A DNA stretch of 35,642 bases, taken from the NCBI GenBank assembly GCA_964614535.1, contig CAZTOZ010000079.1, positions 1 to 35,642 on the forward strand. The letters run 5' to 3'. The position numbers and the translations under genes are program-made. A model generated the notes under the pieces. It worked only from the letters and a program-made list of their open reading frames with translations. It searched no databases and was not told the DNA's origin. Source of the stretch: JALSHZ01 sp964614535 (GTDB taxonomy: Bacteria > Pseudomonadota > Gammaproteobacteria > UWMA-0217). Below are positions 31,939-35,642 of the stretch, piece after piece. How positions within the stretch are numbered: position 1 is the first letter of the stretch; each line of letters starts with the position of its first letter.

Positions 31939-33017
31939 GAATGCAAGCCATCTGCCTGGCGCTGCTGCTGGGCTTCTCGGCCCATGCCACCGCACTGGTG
32001 AAGATCGAACCGGCGCAACAGGCGGCGCTGGGCATCGAAACCTCCCCCGTCGTCCCGGTCACCCGCGCCTGGGGCAGCAGCTATCCGGCGCGCGTGCGCG
32101 TGCCCAACGCCCAGCTGATGGTGGTCAGCGCACCCCAGGAGGGGCTGCTCACCAATCTGCAGGTGGCCGCCGGCGAGGCGGTGGAGAAGGGGCAACTGCT
32201 GGCCGTGATCCAGAGCCCGAAGCTGGTGGAGGAGCAACGCCTCTATCTGGCCGCCCTCAGCCGTCTCGGCCTGGCCAGCGCCGAACTCAACCGCGACCAA
32301 CAGCTCAAGGCCGAGGGCATCATCGCCGAGCGTCGTTTCCTCGAGACCCGCGCCCGCCACACCCAGGCCAAGACCGAAGTGGAGCAACGCCGCCAGGCGC
32401 TGCAGCTGGCCGGTATGGACGATGCCGCGATCCGCGCGCTGGAGCGACGCCACAAGCTGTCGGCGACGTTGCAGCTGCGTTCGCCAATGGACGGGATGGT
32501 ACTGGAGCAGCTGGCGACGCCGGGCCAGCGGGTCGAGATCGCCAGCCCGATCTACCGCATCGGCCGCCTCGATCCGTTGTGGATCGAGATCCAGGTGCCG
32601 CTGGAGCGACTGGCGGGGATCCGCATCGGCACTGCGGTCAAGGTGGCCACGCCACCGGTGGAGGGCCGGATCACCACCATCGGCAGCGTCGTCCAGGGTG
32701 AGAACCAGAGTGTGTTGGTGCGGGCCGAGGTGCCCAACCCCGACGCCATGCTGCGCCCCGGCCAGTTCGTCGAGGCTCGGCTGGCACAACCGAGCGGCGA
32801 GACCGCCTGGCGGGTGCCGCGCCGAGCACTGCTGCGCGTCGACGACCGCACCTGGGTGATGGTGCAGCGGCAAAACGGCTTCGAACCGGTGGCGGTCACC
32901 ATCACCGGGGAGGAGCCCGATGCGCTGGTCATCACCGGCGCCCTGAAGGCAGGTGACCAGGTCGCCACCAGCGGCACCGCCGCCCTCAAGGCCGCCTGGC
33001 TCGAAGGAGAAGGCTGA
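31935..33017 (+). CDS. CzcB/CusB-type periplasmic adaptor (membrane fusion protein)
   Basis: 360 residues. The signal peptide (AICLALLLGFSAHATA) precedes the first beta-barrel strand. A barrel-sandwich (lipoyl-like) half, PQEGLLTNLQVAAGEAVEKG, leads into an alpha-helical hairpin (about 100-165; LYLAALSRLGLASAELNRDQ). The second sandwich half is LRSPMDGMVLEQLATPGQRV. The beta-barrel domain (ITTIGSVVQGENQSVLVRAE) and membrane-proximal domain (WRVPRRALLRVDDRTWVMV) follow. No N-terminal His/Met-rich metal-binding extension is present, unlike CusB and some CzcB. The protein bridges the RND pump and the outer-membrane channel. It overlaps both neighbours (ATGA before, TGATG after), which indicates tight translational coupling. 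Confidence 0.92.
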   Translation: MRMQAICLALLLGFSAHATALVKIEPAQQAALGIETSPVVPVTRAWGSSYPARVRVPNAQLMVVSAPQEGLLTNLQVAAGEAVEKGQLLAVIQSPKLVEEQRLYLAALSRLGLASAELNRDQQLKAEGIIAERRFLETRARHTQAKTEVEQRRQALQLAGMDDAAIRALERRHKLSATLQLRSPMDGMVLEQLATPGQRVEIASPIYRIGRLDPLWIEIQVPLERLAGIRIGTAVKVATPPVEGRITTIGSVVQGENQSVLVRAEVPNPDAMLRPGQFVEARLAQPSGETAWRVPRRALLRVDDRTWVMVQRQNGFEPVAVTITGEEPDALVITGALKAGDQVATSGTAALKAAWLEGEG

Positions 33018-35395
33018 TGCTCGCACGCCTGATCCAGTTTGCGCTGACCCAGCGTCTGCTCGTGCTGCTGGCGGTGGCCCTGCTGGCCGGCGGCGGCTGG
33101 GTGGCGTTTCAGAAGACGCCGATCGACGCCTTTCCCGATGTCTCGACGACCCAGGTCAAGATCATCATCAAGGCGCCCGGCATGACCCCGGAAGAGGTGG
33201 AATCACGGATCACCGCGCCGGTCGAGGTGGAGATGCTCGGCATCCCGCGCATGGAGATGCTGCGCTCGATCACCAAGTATGCGCTCACCGACATCACCGT
33301 CGACTTCGCGGAGGGCACCGACGTCTACTGGGCCCGGCAGCAGGTGGCGGAACGGCTGACCGGCATCTGGGCCGATCTGCCGAAGGACATCGAGGGCGGG
33401 ATCGCGCCGTTGACGACCCCGCTCGGCGAGATGTTCATGTTTTCGATCGACGGCGGCGATCTCGACCTGCGGGAGCGCCGCGATCTGCTCGACTGGGTCA
33501 TCCGCCCGGCCCTGCGGACGGTACCCGGCGTCGCCGACGTGAACGCGCTCGGCGGGCTGGTGCGGACTTTCGAAATCGTCCCGGACAACGCCCGGATGAC
33601 CGCCCGCGGCATCAGCCTGGCGCAACTGCGCGAGGCGCTGGAGACGAACAACCGCAACGACGGCGCCGGGCGTCTGAACGACGGCGAGGAGGTACTGGTG
33701 GTGCGCACCGAGGGCGCCATCACCAGTCTGGCGGACATTCGCGATATCGTGGTCCGTGCCGATCCGGTACAGCCGGTACGGATCGGCGACGTCGCCGAGG
33801 TGCGGATCGGTTCCCTGACCCGCTACGGCGCGGTCACCAAGGACGGCAAGGGAGAAGCCGTCGAAGGACTGGTGCTGGGGCTGCGCGGCGCCAACGCCAA
33901 CGAGCTGGTCGAAGGGGTGCGTGCCAAGCTGGCGGAGCTGGCCCCGGGGCTGCCCGACGGGGTGACGATCAATGTCTTCTACGACCGTGGCAAGCTGGTC
34001 TCCCAGGCGGTCGGTACCGTCACCAAGGCGCTGGGCGAGGCCATCGTCCTCGTCATCGTCCTGCTGCTTCTGTTTCTCGGCAATCTGCGCGCCGCACTGA
34101 CGGTGGCGCTGGTGCTGCCGCTGGCGGCGCTGGTCACGTTCATCATGATGCGCCAGTTCGGCATGTCGGCCAATCTGATGTCCCTCGGCGGTCTGGCCAT
34201 CGCCATCGGCATGCTAGTGGACGCCGCCGTGGTGGTGGTCGAGAACATCGTCACCCACCTCGCCCACGGTGGCCACCGGCGATTGCCCCGGTTGCACCTG
34301 ATCTACCGCGCCGCGCGCGAAGTGTCGGTTCCGATGACCGCCGGCATCCTCATCATCATCATCGTCTTCCTGCCGCTGCTGACGCTGCAGGGACTGGAGG
34401 GCAAGCTGTTCATTCCGGTGGCGTTGACCATCGTCTTCGCCCTCTCCGGCTCGCTGCTGCTGTCGTTGACCGTGATTCCGGTGTTCTCCTCCTACCTGCT
34501 GCGCAAGGTCTCCCACGAGGATCCACCACTGGTACGGCTGTTGCAGAAGATCTACGCACCGGTGCTGGACTGGAGCCTGAGACACGTGCCGATCGTCGTC
34601 GGCGCGGCGCTGGCGCTGCTGCTGGCCGCCGCGGTGCTCTATACCCAGGTGGGCAAGACCTTCATGCCGACGATGGACGAGGGGGATCTGATCGTGCAGC
34701 TGGAGAAGCTGCCGTCGATCAACCTGGAGCAGTCGTTGAAGATCGACATGGCGTTTCAGCGCGCGCTGATCGAACGGGTGCCCGAGGTGGTCTCGATCAT
34801 CGCCCGCACCGGTTCGGACGAGCTCGGCCTCGACCCGATGGGGCTCAACGAAACCGACAGCTTCCTGGTGCTCAAGCCCATCGACCAGTGGGGGGTGCCG
34901 GACAAGGAGGCACTCAAGGAGAGGATCCGCGAAGTGCTGGCCGACTTCCCCGGCGTCGCCTACGCCTTCACCCAGCCGATCGAGATGCGGGTCTCGGAGA
35001 TGCTCACCGGCGTGCGTGGCGACCTGGCGATCAAGATCTTCGGCGAGGACCAGGCCGACCTGAACCGCACCGCCGATGCCGTCGTCGAGCTGGTGCGCCG
35101 GATCGATGGCGCCGCCGACGTCTACACCCCCCGCAACGAAGGGGCGCAGTATTTCCGTCTGGTGGTGGACCGGCTGGCCGCCGGCCGCCTGGGGCTGGAC
35201 GTGGAGACGCTCGAAGACACGCTGCGCGCCCAGATCGAGGGGCTGCGCCTGGGTACCATCTACGAAGGGAGGCGGCGGCCGCCGCGTGGCACTGGCATCG
35301 CTGGTCAGAATCGAACGCACCGAGGGACCGGTCTCGGTACAGCGCGAGAAGGGCAAGCGGATGTCGGTGGTCATCGCCAACGTCGAAGGACGTGA
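33017..35395 (+). CDS. Heavy-metal RND efflux pump (CzcA/CusA family), frame as read up to an apparent frameshift
   Basis: Residues 1 to about 751 follow the HME-RND family closely: first helix, LGIPRMEMLRSITKYALTDI, then the helix-4 proton-relay motif AIGMLVDAAVVVVEN (Asp402, Glu409), FMPTMDEGDLIVQLEKLPSI and SEMLTGVRGDLAIKIFGED. After GLRLGTIYEGRRR (base 35279) the sequence becomes unrelated Arg/Gly-rich codons and stops at 35395. The genuine continuation lies in another frame from about 35271. A segment of roughly 30-45 residues expected between EGRRR and RVALASLV is also missing. The pump normally exports metal ions from periplasm or cytosol using the proton gradient. As written the gene would make a product cut in the second periplasmic half and without the last membrane helices. 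It may be a real mutation or a sequence/assembly error. Confidence 0.85.
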   Translation: MLARLIQFALTQRLLVLLAVALLAGGGWVAFQKTPIDAFPDVSTTQVKIIIKAPGMTPEEVESRITAPVEVEMLGIPRMEMLRSITKYALTDITVDFAEGTDVYWARQQVAERLTGIWADLPKDIEGGIAPLTTPLGEMFMFSIDGGDLDLRERRDLLDWVIRPALRTVPGVADVNALGGLVRTFEIVPDNARMTARGISLAQLREALETNNRNDGAGRLNDGEEVLVVRTEGAITSLADIRDIVVRADPVQPVRIGDVAEVRIGSLTRYGAVTKDGKGEAVEGLVLGLRGANANELVEGVRAKLAELAPGLPDGVTINVFYDRGKLVSQAVGTVTKALGEAIVLVIVLLLLFLGNLRAALTVALVLPLAALVTFIMMRQFGMSANLMSLGGLAIAIGMLVDAAVVVVENIVTHLAHGGHRRLPRLHLIYRAAREVSVPMTAGILIIIIVFLPLLTLQGLEGKLFIPVALTIVFALSGSLLLSLTVIPVFSSYLLRKVSHEDPPLVRLLQKIYAPVLDWSLRHVPIVVGAALALLLAAAVLYTQVGKTFMPTMDEGDLIVQLEKLPSINLEQSLKIDMAFQRALIERVPEVVSIIARTGSDELGLDPMGLNETDSFLVLKPIDQWGVPDKEALKERIREVLADFPGVAYAFTQPIEMRVSEMLTGVRGDLAIKIFGEDQADLNRTADAVVELVRRIDGAADVYTPRNEGAQYFRLVVDRLAAGRLGLDVETLEDTLRAQIEGLRLGTIYEGRRRPPRGTGIAGQNRTHRGTGLGTAREGQADVGGHRQRRRT
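35271..35285. repeat. GC-only palindrome at the RND frameshift junction
   Basis: GCGGCGGCCGCCGC (35272-35285) is a perfect 14-bp palindrome placed exactly where the reading frame changes. It begins with GGCGGCGG (35271-35278), which reads as part of EGRRR in the upstream frame and as Gly-Gly-Gly in the downstream frame. A deletion between two copies of that 8-mer would leave this sequence. Confidence 0.55.
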
Positions 35396-35642
35396 TCTGG
35401 TCAGCTTCGTCGAGGAGGCCAAGGCCAGAGTGGCCGACGAACTGAAACTGCCGACGGGTTTCTACCTCGAATGGGGCGGTGAGTTCGAAAACCAGCAGCG
35501 TGCGGCACAGCGACTGTCGATCGTCGTGCCGGTGGCCATCGGCCTGATCTTCCTGATCCTGTTCACCACCTTCCGCTCGGCACGCCAGGCGATCCTGGTG
35601 CTGTCGAACATCCCGTTCGCGATGATCGGCGGCATCGTCGGG
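35286..35642 (+). pseudogene. RND efflux pump continuation in a shifted frame (cut by window end)
   Basis: From 35286 a different frame (from 35271 if the Gly-Gly-Gly-Arg-Arg lead is counted) resumes the same family without any stop to the window edge. It reads RVALASLVRIERTEGPVSVQ, REKGKRMSVVIANVEGRDL, LPTGFYLEWGGEFENQQRA and VPVAIGLIFLILFTTFRSAR, and ends IPFAMIGGIVG. These correspond to the end of the second periplasmic domain and the start of the C-terminal membrane helices of CzcA/CusA. The ATG at 35361 is in frame but lies inside a conserved domain, so it is not a real gene start. This piece and 33017-35395 are best read as one gene interrupted by a deletion that is not a multiple of three. 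Confidence 0.75.

Noticed and set aside
32953..35445. Arg/Gly-rich open frame overlapping the RND pump gene
   Set aside because: It is an out-of-frame shadow of the pump gene. It is also not the frame in which the pump sequence resumes after 35286.
1..35642. CRISPR arrays, tRNA or rRNA genes, insertion sequences
   Set aside because: No regularly spaced repeats, no tRNA-like cloverleaf or rRNA core sequences and no transposase motifs were recognised by reading; a dedicated scan was not possible.

Overview
GC-rich (roughly 60-65% by eye), densely packed bacterial DNA. The gene set points to a gammaproteobacterium: an NhaB antiporter, a 513-residue LeuA, type-4 uracil-DNA glycosylase, Wza/Wzc-like polysaccharide export, and a CBA metal-efflux system with a PepSY/two-component regulator. 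An environmental Chromatiales- or Thiohalobacter-like lineage would fit, but that placement is inference. I saw no rRNA, tRNA, CRISPR array, insertion sequence or phage gene. Both ends cut through genes.

Layout. (1) 2-1813: the C-terminal end of a large cadherin/Ig-like repeat surface protein, then a small convergent membrane protein. (2) 2055-3053: an UPF0104/flippase-like membrane protein. (3) 3295-5098: envelope module A, made of a membrane-anchored BON protein, a membrane-anchored coiled-coil protein and a SPOR lipoprotein. (4) 5118-7893, minus strand: leuA, a family-4 uracil-DNA glycosylase and rimI, joined by 4-bp overlaps behind a recognisable promoter. (5) 8071-10064, minus strand: module B, a BON-OmpA protein plus a second coiled-coil protein, built like module A. 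(6) 10595-22562: an exopolysaccharide locus. The plus strand carries a polysaccharide deacetylase, the initiating polyprenyl-phosphate sugar transferase, an O-antigen ligase/polymerase-like protein and a glycosidase-like lipoprotein. The minus strand carries an outer-membrane barrel, a Wza-like export protein, a Wzc/Wzz-like protein with a degenerate kinase domain and a GT4 glycosyltransferase. (7) 22582-27304, minus strand: nhaB and a PreP-type M16C metalloprotease. (8) 27533-35642: a metal-response locus with a cytochrome b561, a PepSY-regulator-sensor operon and a divergent outer-membrane factor/adaptor/RND pump operon. The RND gene is frameshifted near 35271 and runs off the right edge.

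The two most interesting signals are these. First, two paralogous two-gene envelope modules (BON protein followed by TM-plus-coiled-coil protein) lie on either side of the leuA operon. Their coiled-coil proteins share a nearly invariant C-terminal 14-residue block. Second, the three transcripts of the metal locus have the same promoter layout: TTTCA(G/T)-type half-sites with an 11-bp period, then exactly 10 bp, then TAnnCT. This predicts one OmpR/PhoB-type regulon that controls the pump, its own regulator and the cytochrome b561 together.
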